Shown: positions 9,193-18,509, counted from the stretch's first letter. The stretch: DNA of 64,000 nucleotides from CAVVFX01 sp963747535 (GCA_963747535.1 CAVVFX010000025.1:124001-188000); one strand, 5' to 3'. Notes: generated by a model from the sequence alone, not told the origin. Program-made: numbers and translations.

Positions 9193-10047
9193 ATGCAGGT
9201 CGAACGGCGAAAGGTGATTGCGGCCCTCGGTGGCTCACGTGTCGTGAAGGGGATGGCCTCCGAAGCAAAGGCAGAAGCGCTCGAGGGTTATCTCTCGGAT
9301 CAACTGGACAATTCAGTGTTCGCGCGGCTCGGTGCGCCATCGAACGCGATGACCGTAAGCGAACTTGACGAGCAGATCGATAAGCGTCCGCTTCGCCGCG
9401 GCATTGGAACCCTGTTCGCCGCCGGCGGCACCAACCCGTTCGGCAACCGCTTGCCGGGTGAGCCGGTAAACGTACCGCGCCTCGCGCCGATGCCAGGGCA
9501 ACCAGCACTACTCGATTTCTTCAAGCTTCGATTCGCTCCGGCGACACACGTACTGCAGAGCGCTGACAAGGCACTGGCGGCCGGGCTTCCGGAAGATATC
9601 GTCCTCGCGTGTCTGCTCCACGATGTCGCCCAGGCGTTGATGAAAGCTGACCATGGCTGGTGGGCAGCCCAGCTATTCGAGCCTTACGTTTCGCGGAAGG
9701 TCACGTTCGCCATCCGATATCATCAGGCGCTGCGATTTTATCCGGATCCGTCGGTCGGTTACGAATATCCACAGTTGTACAATCTCATCTTCGGAACCGA
9801 CTACACGCCGCCACCCTACATTGAAGCCGCGTACCGATACTGCCGCAAGCATAAGTGGTACATGGCGGCGCGGCTGATTACGGTGAACGATCTTTATTCG
9901 TTCGACCCGAATCACATGGTGGATCCAGGAAAGTTCACGGACATCATTGGCCGCCACTTCAAACAGCCGAAAGAGGGTCTGGGCAACGACAACAGTCCTA
10001 CGGCCCACATGTGGCGGACGATTGCGAATCCTGATGCTCCGCTCTAG
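9193..10047 (+). CDS. HD-domain-like protein
   Basis: 284 residues from the ATG at 9193 (GAGGAG 8 nt upstream; a TTG at 9187 is too close to it). The N-terminal ~100 residues are unassigned. The centre shows an HD-type arrangement: a first His in ATHVLQ, then LACLLHDVAQAL (His-Asp pair), then further His/Asp in MKADHGWW and IRYHQAL. The C-terminal third is rich in Tyr/Trp (PQLYNLIFGTDYTPPPYIEA). The pattern resembles HD hydrolases or the related inositol-oxygenase-like fold, without a nucleotide motif that would pick a substrate. Not obviously secreted. It precedes the esterase gene by 49 bp. Confidence 0.6.
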   Translation: MQVERRKVIAALGGSRVVKGMASEAKAEALEGYLSDQLDNSVFARLGAPSNAMTVSELDEQIDKRPLRRGIGTLFAAGGTNPFGNRLPGEPVNVPRLAPMPGQPALLDFFKLRFAPATHVLQSADKALAAGLPEDIVLACLLHDVAQALMKADHGWWAAQLFEPYVSRKVTFAIRYHQALRFYPDPSVGYEYPQLYNLIFGTDYTPPPYIEAAYRYCRKHKWYMAARLITVNDLYSFDPNHMVDPGKFTDIIGRHFKQPKEGLGNDNSPTAHMWRTIANPDAPL

Positions 10048-10096
10048 GCGGGGCGACGGCGCCGTCTACCTCACGGCGTTATCATTTAGGGCAGCC

Positions 10097-11239
10097 ATGA
10101 AACAGCTCATCGCGGCCGCCTGCGCCTGCCTGCTCTCCGCGCAGGATGCACCACGCCCCAAGAACACTTATCATTCGAGCGGCGGTGCCTCCGTCGTGTC
10201 TCACCTGGTGTCTCCCGAGGTCCGCCCGGACCGGACCATCGTCTTCCGCCTGCGCGCTCCCGAGGCAGCCAGGGTAACTCTGTCGTTCGCCGGGTCTAAG
10301 CCTATGTCTAAGGATGACGCGGGCGTATGGAGCGCCACCATCGGCCCGGTGGACCCGGAGATTTACCAATATACCTTCGTGGTGGACGGCGTACGCATCC
10401 TCGACCCCGGAAATCCCAACCTGAAGAATGGACGAGCTCCCGATGCCAGCGTCGTGGAGGTCCCCGGCAATCCGCCACGCTTCGACGAACTGCAAGCCGT
10501 GCTCCACGGCGCGCTGCACATCCGCACCTATCTCTCCACGCCGCTGAAACGGCTACGCAAGCTCTACGTATATACGCCGCCTCAGTACGACCTCGAGCCT
10601 GACCGCCGCTTCCCGGTCCTCTATCTGCGCCACGGCAGCGGGGACAATGAAGAGAACTGGAGCGACACCGGTCGCGCAGGAGTGATTCTGGACAACCTCA
10701 TTGCGCAACACAAAGCAGTGCCGATGCTCATCGTGATGCCCAACGGCGATACCGACGGCAGTTGGGCAGGCGGAAGTTCGCCCGAGGGAATCGAAATGCT
10801 GAGCCAGGAGTTGCTCTCCGACATCGTTCCCATGATCGACAGGACCTATCGCGTGATGCCGGGCCGTGAGAACCGCGCCATCACCGGCCTTTCGATGGGA
10901 GGGGGCCAGGCCTTCACCATCGGGCTGAAACATCTGGACCTGTTTGCATGGGTGGGAGAGTTCAGCTCGGGACTGGTCAGCGACACGGAGTTCCACTTGG
11001 ATAAGTACCTGCCGGGTTTCCTGGACCACCCCGAGGATGTCAATCGGAAACTGAAGCTTTTGTTTCTGAGTTGCGGCACCGAGGATCCCCGGTACGCCGG
11101 ACAACTCGATCTCGCCGACAATTTGAAGCGGCACAACATCCGCTATGTCTGGTACCCGTCCCCGGGCGTGCACGAGTGGAAAGTGTGGCGGCACGCGCTT
11201 GCCGAATTTGCCCAGAGAGTCTTTCAGGAGGCGCACTGA
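10097..11239 (+). CDS. secreted esterase with N-terminal E-set domain (XynZ/feruloyl-esterase-like)
   Basis: 380 residues from the ATG at 10097, which gives the signal peptide MKQLIAAACACLLSAQD. Residues ~35-125 form an immunoglobulin-like E-set domain of the CBM48/glucan-branching type (DRTIVFRLRAPEAARVTLSF, YQYTFVVDGVRILDPGNP). Residues ~140-380 form an alpha/beta hydrolase of the esterase-D family with nucleophile Ser266 in GLSMGG, a likely acid in CGTEDPRYAG and the His in GVHEWKVW. This architecture is that of feruloyl/acetyl-xylan esterases such as the XynZ esterase domain. It removes ester side groups from plant polysaccharide; the precise ester is not determinable. The M28 peptidase gene follows after 8 bp. 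Confidence 0.87.
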   Translation: MKQLIAAACACLLSAQDAPRPKNTYHSSGGASVVSHLVSPEVRPDRTIVFRLRAPEAARVTLSFAGSKPMSKDDAGVWSATIGPVDPEIYQYTFVVDGVRILDPGNPNLKNGRAPDASVVEVPGNPPRFDELQAVLHGALHIRTYLSTPLKRLRKLYVYTPPQYDLEPDRRFPVLYLRHGSGDNEENWSDTGRAGVILDNLIAQHKAVPMLIVMPNGDTDGSWAGGSSPEGIEMLSQELLSDIVPMIDRTYRVMPGRENRAITGLSMGGGQAFTIGLKHLDLFAWVGEFSSGLVSDTEFHLDKYLPGFLDHPEDVNRKLKLLFLSCGTEDPRYAGQLDLADNLKRHNIRYVWYPSPGVHEWKVWRHALAEFAQRVFQEAH

Positions 11240-11247
11240 CCGCTCTC

Positions 11248-12868
11248 ATGCCCTCGCGTTCGAAACTCCTGAAACTCGTGGCGCTTGGTGCCGTTGCGAT
11301 GGCGCAAAGCGGTCCTCCCGCCGTAAGCCTGTTGCGGATGCGAGCGGACCTTCAATACCTCTGCTCGGCGAAACTGGAAGGCCGGGCGTCGCTCTCGCCG
11401 GGAGCCGATCTGGCTGCACGCTATATCGCAGCGGGATTCGAGAAGGCAGGACTCGCTCCCGAGGGAAACGATACCGGTTTCCTGCAAAAGTTTCCGCTGA
11501 CAGCGACCCTCACGCCTCCTAAGGGGGGCGCGGATCGCGTGCGTACGAGCCTGGCGGTCGTTCGAGCAGGGGTCCGTACGGAATTCCGCATGGGGTACAG
11601 ACTATCGCGGCGCTTCCTGGCGATCTCTCAATCTCTCGGCGCCCCTCGCATTCGTCGGCTACGGTATCACGGCCCCGGAATATGGCTACGACGACTACGC
11701 CGGCATAGACGTGGCAGGCAAAATCGTGTTGGCTTTCGATCACGAGCCGCAGGAGACGGACCCGCGCTCGGTCTTCAATGGCACCGGCCACACCCGGTAT
11801 GCCAACTCAGCGCGTGTCAAACCAGAGAATGCGCAGCTTCACGGCGCTCTGGCGCTGATGATCGTAAGTGAGCCGTTGCGGAAGCATCCGGGGGCATTCG
11901 GTCCTACGCCGCGACCGCCGGGCAAACCATCGCTGCGGGCGTCAGCACCACGGCAGGCCCTCGATGATCCATCGATCCCGGTCTTTTCCCTCAGCGATCA
12001 CGCGGCAGCGGAACTACTGCGGAGTTCGGGTCGCACACCGGTGGAATTGCAAACTGCCATCGATCGCGATCTCAAGCCGGCATCCATGGTTCTTCCTGAT
12101 ACCGCGATCGAAGTCTCCGTATCCGCGTCAGAAGTGCGCCGGGGCCAGTCGGCGAACGTGATTGGAGTGCTGGAAGGTTCAGATCCGAAGTTGCGCAGTG
12201 AGACGATCCTGATCACGGCGCATTACGATCACCTGGGGGTTCAGAACGGGTACCTCTATCCGGGAGCAAACGACAACGCGTCCGGCTCGGTCGCGGTCAT
12301 GGAACTCGCGCGCTTGTTCGTCCGCGATGCCGCGCGCCCGCGGCGCAGCCTGCTCTTTGTGGTTTTCGGCTCGGAGGAAGAGGGACTGCTCGGATCGTAC
12401 TATTACGTCGCACATCCAATGCGACCTCTGGCAACGACGCGGGCGGTCTTAAACCTCGATATGATCGCGCGCGACGAGGCGCACATCCCGCAGAGCCAGG
12501 GGGTCGTGGAGATTCCACCTGATACCCGGAATGAAATCAACTTGGTAGGCGCATTCTACAGCCGGGATCTGGAAGCTGTGATTCGAAAAGCGAACGAAAA
12601 GGTGGGCCTCGAGATCAGCATGAAGTTTGACCGCGATCACGATCTGAATGTGCTCTTCCGCTGTGACCATTTTCCCTTCTTGCTGCACGATGTGCCGGCA
12701 GTGTGGATTTTCGGGGGTTTTCATCCGGGATATCACGAGCCATCGGACACGATCGATCGACTCGACTTTCCAAAGCTGGAGAAGGTGGTGCGGCTGGCAT
12801 ACGGGAGCGCACGGTCGCTGGCAGACGCACCTTTGACGCCTCGCTTTCAAGCCGCGGCGAGCCGCTGA
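11248..12868 (+). pseudogene. M28 family metallopeptidase gene with a frameshift
   Basis: The gene is read in two frames. Frame 1, from the ATG at 11248, gives a signal peptide and the start of the mature protein (LEGRASLSPGADLAARYIAAGFEKAG) and stays plausible to about 11520. A second frame then carries the rest, from LAFVGYGITAPEYGYDDY to the stop at 12868. The six-G run at 11523-11528 is the likely slip site: removing one G joins the frames. The catalytic half is intact: HYDHLG, ANDNASGS, SEEEGLLGS, LDMIARDE and GFHPGYHEPSDT supply the two-zinc ligands of M28 aminopeptidases. It could be a true pseudogene, a sequencing error, or programmed slippage. No strong ribosome site at 11248; coupling to the esterase is possible. 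Confidence 0.8.
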
Positions 12869-12973
12869 GCGATGGGATGACTCAGGCTTGCGGGAATTGC
12901 GCTATGCTGGATCTCCATGAAGGCCGAAGCAATCCGTACCGCCCTCAAAGGCGGTGCACGGGAGAGGGCCGTT

Positions 12974-13759
12974 ATGCAATTCCTGATTGCGCTTCTACTG
13001 GTTAGCTCCTTTCCAAGCCGGGGCCAGATCCGAGACGTGGTGAGAGCCTCCGAGATCGACGAGACTTTTGCACGCACTGCGGGATCTCTCCAGGCGCTTG
13101 CCAAGACGAACTACGCGGTGGAATTCCGCGTCAATTCCGGAGGCTCCGGCGCCCGGCAGACCGACGCGGATGCCGACGAGTTCTGGTTTGTCAGGCACGG
13201 CGACGCCAAAGTCTCGCTGGGAAACCGGCAGACAGACGCGAGTCCCGGCGACGTCGTCAGCGTGTCGCGGACCACTACCTATCAGATCACTCCGGCCGCC
13301 CGCTTCGAATACGTGGCCGTACGTATCTTTCCCACCGGGCGGAGCACGCGGATCGGCATCGGTGCGGCGCTGGAGCCTCATCCCATGCCTGACGTCGTCA
13401 CCAAAGCGCAAATCGACAACACCCTCGCCCATGCCGATAAGAATGTGCTCCTGCATTCCGCCGGGGCGGTTCTGATCAACCACGTCATCTATCCGGCTGC
13501 ACCCGGTCCCCGGGAGGTGCATCAGACCTGTGACGACCTGTACTTTGTGCGGATGGGAACGGCGCGCGCCGAGCTCGATGGCACCCTCATCCATGGCAAG
13601 GAAGATCCGCCGGGCGAGATCCGTGGAACCGGCGTGACGGGCGCGCGTGAGTTCAATATTGCCCCGGGCGACATGGTGGTGATCCCGCGCAACACGGCGC
13701 ACTTCATGGACCCGGGCTCCAACCGGCTGGGCTATCTGCTGGTCAAGGTCTGCGACTGA
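12974..13759 (+). CDS. secreted bicupin protein
   Basis: 261 residues from the ATG at 12974, preceded by GGAGAGGG; the start gives signal peptide MQFLIALLLVSSFPSRGQ. Two cupin barrels: the first (~45-140) with YAVEFRVNSGG, DEFWFVRHGDAKVSLG and PGDVVSVSR; the second (~160-255) with DDLYFVRMGTARAELD and PGDMVVIPRNTAHFMDP. Metal-binding His are sparse in the first barrel and clearer in the second (REVHQTCDD, NTAHF). Its stop overlaps the start of the next gene by one base, so translation of the two is probably coupled. Role unknown: ligand binding or a non-haem oxygenase/isomerase. Confidence 0.75.
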   Translation: MQFLIALLLVSSFPSRGQIRDVVRASEIDETFARTAGSLQALAKTNYAVEFRVNSGGSGARQTDADADEFWFVRHGDAKVSLGNRQTDASPGDVVSVSRTTTYQITPAARFEYVAVRIFPTGRSTRIGIGAALEPHPMPDVVTKAQIDNTLAHADKNVLLHSAGAVLINHVIYPAAPGPREVHQTCDDLYFVRMGTARAELDGTLIHGKEDPPGEIRGTGVTGAREFNIAPGDMVVIPRNTAHFMDPGSNRLGYLLVKVCD

Positions 13760-15327
13760 TGACGGCCGCGGAACTGTTGGTCGAAGGTCTCCGGCTGCGC
13801 GGCGTGGAGTGGATTGCAACCCTGTGCGGCCATGGTCTGGATCCCTTGCTGAATGCCGCGCGTCAAGCCGGCTTGCGTTTGGTCGACGTACGCAATGAGC
13901 AGACGTGCGCGTATCTGGCCGACGCCTTCGGCCGCCTGACGCGCCGCCCTGGCGTTTGTGCCGTTTCAAGCGGTGTGGCCCAAGTAAACGCGCTTTCCGG
14001 TGTGGCCAATGCCAGGTTCGATCACGCGCCTCTGTTACTGATCAGCGGCGCCGGCGCGACTGCTACCGCCGGCAAGGGCCACTTTCAGGATCTCGATCAG
14101 GTTTCGCTGGCTCGACCCATCACCAAGTTCTCCCGATCGATCGATGACGCCGGGCGTACTATTTATCTGTTGGATGAAGCCTTCGCAAGGGCTATGGCCG
14201 ATCCCCGCGGACCCGTTCATCTCATGTTTCCGCTGGACGTGCAGACGACGGAGGTTGGCAGTTGCGATCTGGCCGGGGTCGCATCCGTGGTTTCGGAAAG
14301 CGCCACGCCGGAGCCTAACCTTGAGGACGTAGCCGCCGCCCTCACAGTCGCGAAGACGCCGCTGGTGATCGCGGGCAGCGGGGTTTTTTACAATCTCAGC
14401 GCGCGGGAAATGCTACGCTTCTGCACGGACTTTCACATCCCCATCGTCACGCCGATTTGGGATAGAGGCGCCGTCGACCAGCCCAGCCCCGTCTTTCTCG
14501 GCGTCGTCGGAGCGGCGACCGGCGAACCTGCCGTCTTGTGCGATGCCGATTGCATCCTGCTGGCGGGCGCCGAAATCGATTACCGGATCGGGTATCTGCA
14601 GCCTCCCGCGATGCGAAACGATGCCAAAGTTTTCCGCATTGGCGAGGACTGGGAAGCCCTGGCTGCCAATTGTGGTGAGAGCCGGCTGAAACAGGAGGCG
14701 ACGCGTGAGGCCTGGTTGGCCCGGTGTATCCAACGACGCGATGATTTCCTGCGGGCTGTGGAGGGCCGCGCCGAGGAGCAGGCGCGCGAGGGCCTGCATG
14801 CGTTTCACATTATCCGCGCCATCCAGGAAGTCCTCAGCGAAAATCCGGTGCTGCTGATCGACGGCGGCAGCATCGGGCAATGGGCCCACCAATTGCTTTG
14901 CCGCGACCGATACCCGGGCGACTGGCTGACGTGCGGCAGGAGCGGCGTAGTGGGGTGGGGAATCGGCGGCGCCATGGCGGCGCGGCTTGCGTTCCCGCAT
15001 CGTCCAGTGATCCTATTTTCAGGTGATGGGGCCTTCACGTTCAATGTTGCCGAGATCGAATCCGCCGTGCGGCAAAATCTCCCGTTTGTCGGGATCGTGG
15101 CCGACGATCAAGGATGGGGCATCACACGCCTTGGCCAAATGCGACAGTTTGGTGTTCCGACCGCCAGTTCGCTGGGCCCCATTGCGTTCGATCAGCTGGC
15201 CTGGTCACTGGGAGCGCGTGGCGTGCGCGTGTCTACACCCGAGGAAATTGCGCGCGAGTTACGGCGGGCTATCGACCAGCCGGCAGTCACGGTGATTCAC
15301 GTGCCAATCACTGGCGGGAATCCGTGA
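13759..15327 (+). CDS. thiamine-diphosphate enzyme, acetolactate synthase-like
   Basis: A 522-residue cytoplasmic protein with the three-domain layout of the acetolactate synthase/benzoylformate decarboxylase family: N-terminal pyrimidine-binding domain with the catalytic Glu47 in VRNEQTCAYLADAFGR, a central Rossmann-like domain (~185-320), and a C-terminal diphosphate domain with GDG at 422-424 followed by the metal-binding segment ending ADDQGWG. Asp stands where the usual Asn lies in the GDG...N motif, which some family members show. The overlapping start (TGATG) couples it to the bicupin. No regulatory subunit gene is adjacent, so branched-chain synthesis is unlikely; a catabolic 2-oxoacid decarboxylase or carboligase is more probable. 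Confidence 0.85.
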   Translation: MTAAELLVEGLRLRGVEWIATLCGHGLDPLLNAARQAGLRLVDVRNEQTCAYLADAFGRLTRRPGVCAVSSGVAQVNALSGVANARFDHAPLLLISGAGATATAGKGHFQDLDQVSLARPITKFSRSIDDAGRTIYLLDEAFARAMADPRGPVHLMFPLDVQTTEVGSCDLAGVASVVSESATPEPNLEDVAAALTVAKTPLVIAGSGVFYNLSAREMLRFCTDFHIPIVTPIWDRGAVDQPSPVFLGVVGAATGEPAVLCDADCILLAGAEIDYRIGYLQPPAMRNDAKVFRIGEDWEALAANCGESRLKQEATREAWLARCIQRRDDFLRAVEGRAEEQAREGLHAFHIIRAIQEVLSENPVLLIDGGSIGQWAHQLLCRDRYPGDWLTCGRSGVVGWGIGGAMAARLAFPHRPVILFSGDGAFTFNVAEIESAVRQNLPFVGIVADDQGWGITRLGQMRQFGVPTASSLGPIAFDQLAWSLGARGVRVSTPEEIARELRRAIDQPAVTVIHVPITGGNP

Positions 15328-15360
15328 GTTGGATGCACAGGAGAGCCTGTCGCGACAAGG

Positions 15361-15480
15361 GCGACCAGGGGGTCGCTTGCGGACGTGGCGTCCGCCCCAC
15401 AAAAGGCCAAAGTCCAGCGGCTGCTCCGCAGCCGGCAGGCCAAGGGCCTACTCCACAATTCTTCGCGACCCGCGAAGATT
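15361..15480 (+). repeat. hairpin cluster with R1 variant copy
   Basis: Between convergent genes lie successive stem-loops: CGGCTGCTCCGCAGCCG (~15419-15435), AGGCC-AAG-GGCCT (15437-15449) and CTTCGCG-ACC-CGCGAAG (~15461-15477). TACTCCACAA at 15449-15458 is the R1 tail. The cluster probably folds in both transcripts, and may end transcription from both sides, though no T-run follows any stem. Confidence 0.7.
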
Positions 15481-15508
15481 CAGACTATTAGTCGGACACT
15501 CTGTTAAT

Positions 15509-16858
15509 CTATGGCCTTATCTGCGTGCCGTCCGCTTTCCTGATCGGGAACCTGAAACCTGTCCCTGCAGGGAATGGCTGGAAAGGATATTTCGCCGCCA
15601 GTTTTTCGTCGACGTCTACGCCAATTCCAGGCGCTTCGTTGAGATACATATATCCCTTCTTCATCTGCGGACAACCGGGAAAGACCTCCTGAATCACGTT
15701 CCCCCAACCGAGATCCACGTCCTCTTGGATACCGAAATTCGGTATGGTGAGATCCACATGACCCTGGGCTGCGTGGTTGATCGGATCGATGTTTCCCGGG
15801 CCGTGCCAGCCGGTCCGCACACCGAAGGCTTCGGCCAAACGGGCGATCTTCAGGCCAGGAGTTATGCCACCGACATGGTTGAACCCGACCCTGATAAAGT
15901 CGATCAGCCGGTCCGATATCAGGCCGGTCCATTCCATCGGATGACTAAACAGTTCTCCCATAGAAATGGGAGTGCTGCACTGTTCCCGCATCATTTTGAA
16001 ATAGCCCATCTGCTCCGGCGACAACGGATCCTCGACCCAAAACAAACGGTACTGTTGCAGTCCCTTTACCAGGTTGACCGCCTCGATGGGCTCGATGCGC
16101 TCGTGCATATCATGGATCAATTCAAGATCCTCGCCGTGCACCTTTCTTATGTACTCGAACAGCTTGAGAGTGCCCTTTGCATACGGCTCGTTATCTTGAT
16201 ATCCGTCTGCGGGCAGGCCGAAGCCCGCAGCTTTGAAATCCGGCGAATGCCCAAGGCCCGGCGAACCGTACCCTCCAAGCTGAATCCGCACATGCTTCCA
16301 GCCCGCTTCCACGAACTTACTGACATTATCCGATGTCTCTTCGACGGTTTTGCCGTCGGCGTGACAATATGTAGTGATGGCAAAACGGCTCTTACCGCCG
16401 AGAAGCTCATAAAGGGGCATGTTGGCCCGCTTCGCCTTGATGTCCCACAAGGCCTCGTCCAAGCCGCACAACGCGCCATTCAAGACCGGGCCATTGCGCC
16501 AGTAAGAACTTACATAGGCGGTCTGCCACATATCCTCGATATTCGCGGGGTCGCGACCGAGGGCAAAAGGCGCCAGGAATTCATTTAACGCAGTTACGAC
16601 CGCAGCGCCCCTCGTGGTAAGAGTCGCGGACCCTACGCCATAAAGGCCGGGCTCGCTGGTTTCCACTTTGACTACAACGTAATTGCCCCCCTGCGGGCAC
16701 GTCTGGATGCTCTTGACATTGGTAATTTTGAGGGCCGGCATCCCCCGCGTCGCCTTCGAATAGGTTTGAGCGAGCGCAGCGTTCTTTTGACCCAGGATGC
16801 CGATGGTTCCCGCTGCCACAGAGCGGCCCGACATCCGTAACATGCTACGGCGATTCAT
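15509..16858 (-). CDS. enolase-superfamily sugar-acid dehydratase (ManD/RspA-like) with Tat leader
   Basis: 449 residues from the ATG at 16858 (AAGGAG upstream). The frame stays open a further 420 bp into repeat DNA, but that extension is not coding. The C-terminal barrel has the ManD pattern: metal ligands Asp in LELIHDMHERIEPIEA, Glu in RLFWVEDPL and Glu in SMGELFSHPMEW, then VGGITPGLKIARLAEAFGVR, HGPGNIDPINHAAQ and VPNFGIQE-like PNFGIQEDV. D-mannonate and D-gluconate dehydratases share these motifs. Unusually the protein starts MNRRSMLRMSGRSVAAGTIG, a Tat-like signal, which suggests export. It may dehydrate sugar acids released outside the cytoplasm. Convergent with the TPP enzyme gene. 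Confidence 0.87.
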   Translation of the reverse strand: MNRRSMLRMSGRSVAAGTIGILGQKNAALAQTYSKATRGMPALKITNVKSIQTCPQGGNYVVVKVETSEPGLYGVGSATLTTRGAAVVTALNEFLAPFALGRDPANIEDMWQTAYVSSYWRNGPVLNGALCGLDEALWDIKAKRANMPLYELLGGKSRFAITTYCHADGKTVEETSDNVSKFVEAGWKHVRIQLGGYGSPGLGHSPDFKAAGFGLPADGYQDNEPYAKGTLKLFEYIRKVHGEDLELIHDMHERIEPIEAVNLVKGLQQYRLFWVEDPLSPEQMGYFKMMREQCSTPISMGELFSHPMEWTGLISDRLIDFIRVGFNHVGGITPGLKIARLAEAFGVRTGWHGPGNIDPINHAAQGHVDLTIPNFGIQEDVDLGWGNVIQEVFPGCPQMKKGYMYLNEAPGIGVDVDEKLAAKYPFQPFPAGTGFRFPIRKADGTQIRP

Positions 16859-16983
16859 TTCGTGCTCCTTTTGGTGGTGAATCAGAATTTCCGATTTGGC
16901 CCACTTTCCGCATCGTACGCCTCTTTTGCCCGCCGTGCAGAAGAGGGGACCGGTGCCACGGGTTTTGCGATGCTTCCGACCTG

Positions 16984-17405
16984 GTGGCTTCCGGCCAGCG
17001 GACCGAATGGACAAGGTGCAGCGGGATGCGGCGCGTTTCTGCGAATCGAAGCCAATTTCGTCCAAGTAAGAGTGATTTGTTAGGTTTATCGGGAGGGAAC
17101 GGACTTCGCGAGGTTTTGGCGTTTGTGCGTTTTTGTGCATCATTTCCGGAAAATTGCATGGCTGAGGAAGCCGTGGGGTGCAGGATAACGGGCCGTCCGA
17201 CGGGAGGGTCATCGGCTTCCGGCCTTCGGCGACCGCACAAGATGTGGCGGGATGCGCGCGGCTTTTGCGGAACGAAGCCAATATCGTCTAAGTAAAAGTG
17301 AATTGTTGGGTTTATCGGGAGGGAATGGACTTCGCGAGATTTTGGCGTTTGTTCATTATTGTACACGATTTCCGGAAAAGTGCTCAATCGAGGAAGCCGC
17401 AAGGA
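16984..17405 (-). repeat. R3 repeat, two direct copies (period ~230 bp)
   Basis: Copy one spans about 16984-17180 and copy two about 17213-17405. By eye the best 130-bp blocks are 80-85 % identical, sharing CGAAGCCAAT, TTTATCGGGAGGGAA, GGACTTCGCGAG, TTTTGGCGTTTGT and GAGGAAGCCG. On the minus strand both stay open through several hundred bases, and so falsely extend the ManD-like gene upstream. The family recurs at 52350-52985 and 3611-3635. Confidence 0.85.
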
Positions 17406-17782
17406 GCGCGACGCGGTTGACGAGCATGCGGATGACGGAGTCTGCGATTTCCCGGACTGCGAGTTTTTGCCGCGCGTCCGGCGAGGTGTCAGGATGAGCA
17501 AGTCTGCCGGCAAATAGATCGCTCCTTCAAATTGAAATGGCCGCGCACGCACGAGCGGACGGTCGACGGAACACACTGGGCCCATCTGTTCTCAGGGTGA
17601 CACGGAAGGGCGAGGGTTTCGGGGGGGCTAGTTCCCAGGTCGTTGCAATGAAAGGGAAGATATAGGCGAAGCAGCTGAACCCGGCAGGCAAGAAAGAAAC
17701 ACGGGAAGCACCTTGACGAGGCAGAGAGCTTTTCGGCACTGGCAGTAGGCTCCGTGGCAATGATGCTGCAGCCGTGGCGATA
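17406..17782. other. spacer without recognised gene
   Basis: Nothing convincing: short frames only, no ribosome site, no repeat copy identified. It separates the R3 pair from the DUF1080 gene. Confidence 0.5.
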
Positions 17783-18406
17783 TTATTTGTGGCCGGCGGG
17801 CAGCGGCCGCATCATGAGGTTGCGGAACTGAACCACGCTGCCGGCGTTGTGCTGTTGCAGCGCGAGGTAGCCTTTGGTGTAGCGATTCTGCGGGTCGGTG
17901 CAGTCGGTCACCACCTTGTCATTGATCTTGATGATGAAATGGTCGCCCCGCACGATAATGTCCTGGGTCCACCAGGTATCGTCCTGAATGAGTTGCTCCG
18001 TCACCTTGCAGATGTTGTAAAGACTGCCGGTCCTTTGCGGATCGGGCGAGGTGTTCTCCACCTGCGCTTCATAGCCTTGGGGAAACCCGGGGCCCATCGC
18101 GGCTCGCAAATACATCCCCGAATTCCCGCTGTGATTCAACTTGACCTCAGCGCGGAATTCGCAGTCCTCACACTCGCGCACCATCCAAAACAGGTGGCTG
18201 CGCGGACCATCACCCACGATGGCGCCGTCCACGGCCTTCCAACTTTCCGGGTGTTCGTTCGCCTGCCATCCATCCAACGATTTACCGTCGAACATGCTGA
18301 TCCAGCCATCGCTGCCCGGCTTGGGGGCGTTCTGCGCAAAAGCCAGGCACGCCAATACCGCGAGCGAAAGGGTAGCGAACAGGAGGACACTTTTCATGCC
18401 CTTCAT
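17783..18406 (-). CDS. DUF1080 (3-keto-disaccharide hydrolase type) secreted protein
   Basis: A 207-residue protein: signal peptide MKGMKSVLLFATLSLAVLACLAFAQ, then one concanavalin-like jelly-roll domain. Family marks are GWISMFDGKSLDGWQ near the mature N-terminus, HSGNSGMYLRA, GYEAQVENTSPDPQRTGSLY, and WWTQDIIVRGDHFIIKIND. DUF1080 domains are common in Planctomycetota and Acidobacteriota; characterised members cleave 3-keto-glycosides after oxidation by Gfo/Idh/MocA enzymes. An alternative start at 18397 exists, with the SD too close. It lies 201 bp downstream of the SUMF1-like gene with an R1 copy between, so cotranscription is uncertain. Confidence 0.85.
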   Translation of the reverse strand: MKGMKSVLLFATLSLAVLACLAFAQNAPKPGSDGWISMFDGKSLDGWQANEHPESWKAVDGAIVGDGPRSHLFWMVRECEDCEFRAEVKLNHSGNSGMYLRAAMGPGFPQGYEAQVENTSPDPQRTGSLYNICKVTEQLIQDDTWWTQDIIVRGDHFIIKINDKVVTDCTDPQNRYTKGYLALQQHNAGSVVQFRNLMMRPLPAGHK

Positions 18407-18435
18407 CTTATCGAAATGTAGAGCAGTGGACCGCA

Positions 18436-18509
18436 GCAGCCTCTGGCAGAAGTCTCTGCAGCGCGCGAGAGCAGGCGAAAACGCCTACTCCACAACGAAG
18501 AATCAACTG
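18436..18509 (+). repeat. R1 dispersed repeat, full 74-bp copy
   Basis: Begins GCAGCCTCTGGCAGAAGTCT, carries the hairpin AGGCG-AAAA-CGCCT and ends AACGAAGAATCAACTG. Near-identical to 3803-3876 in the other orientation. It fills much of the gap between the SUMF1-like and DUF1080 genes. Confidence 0.88.

Noticed and set aside
10053..10068. GACGGCGCCGTC palindrome after the HD-domain gene, considered as a terminator
   Set aside because: No loop and no T-run; likely chance in GC-rich sequence.
15509..17281. Open frame of 590 codons suggesting a longer ManD-like protein
   Set aside because: The first 140 codons run through R3 repeat DNA; the ATG at 16858 has AAGGAG and a Tat leader.
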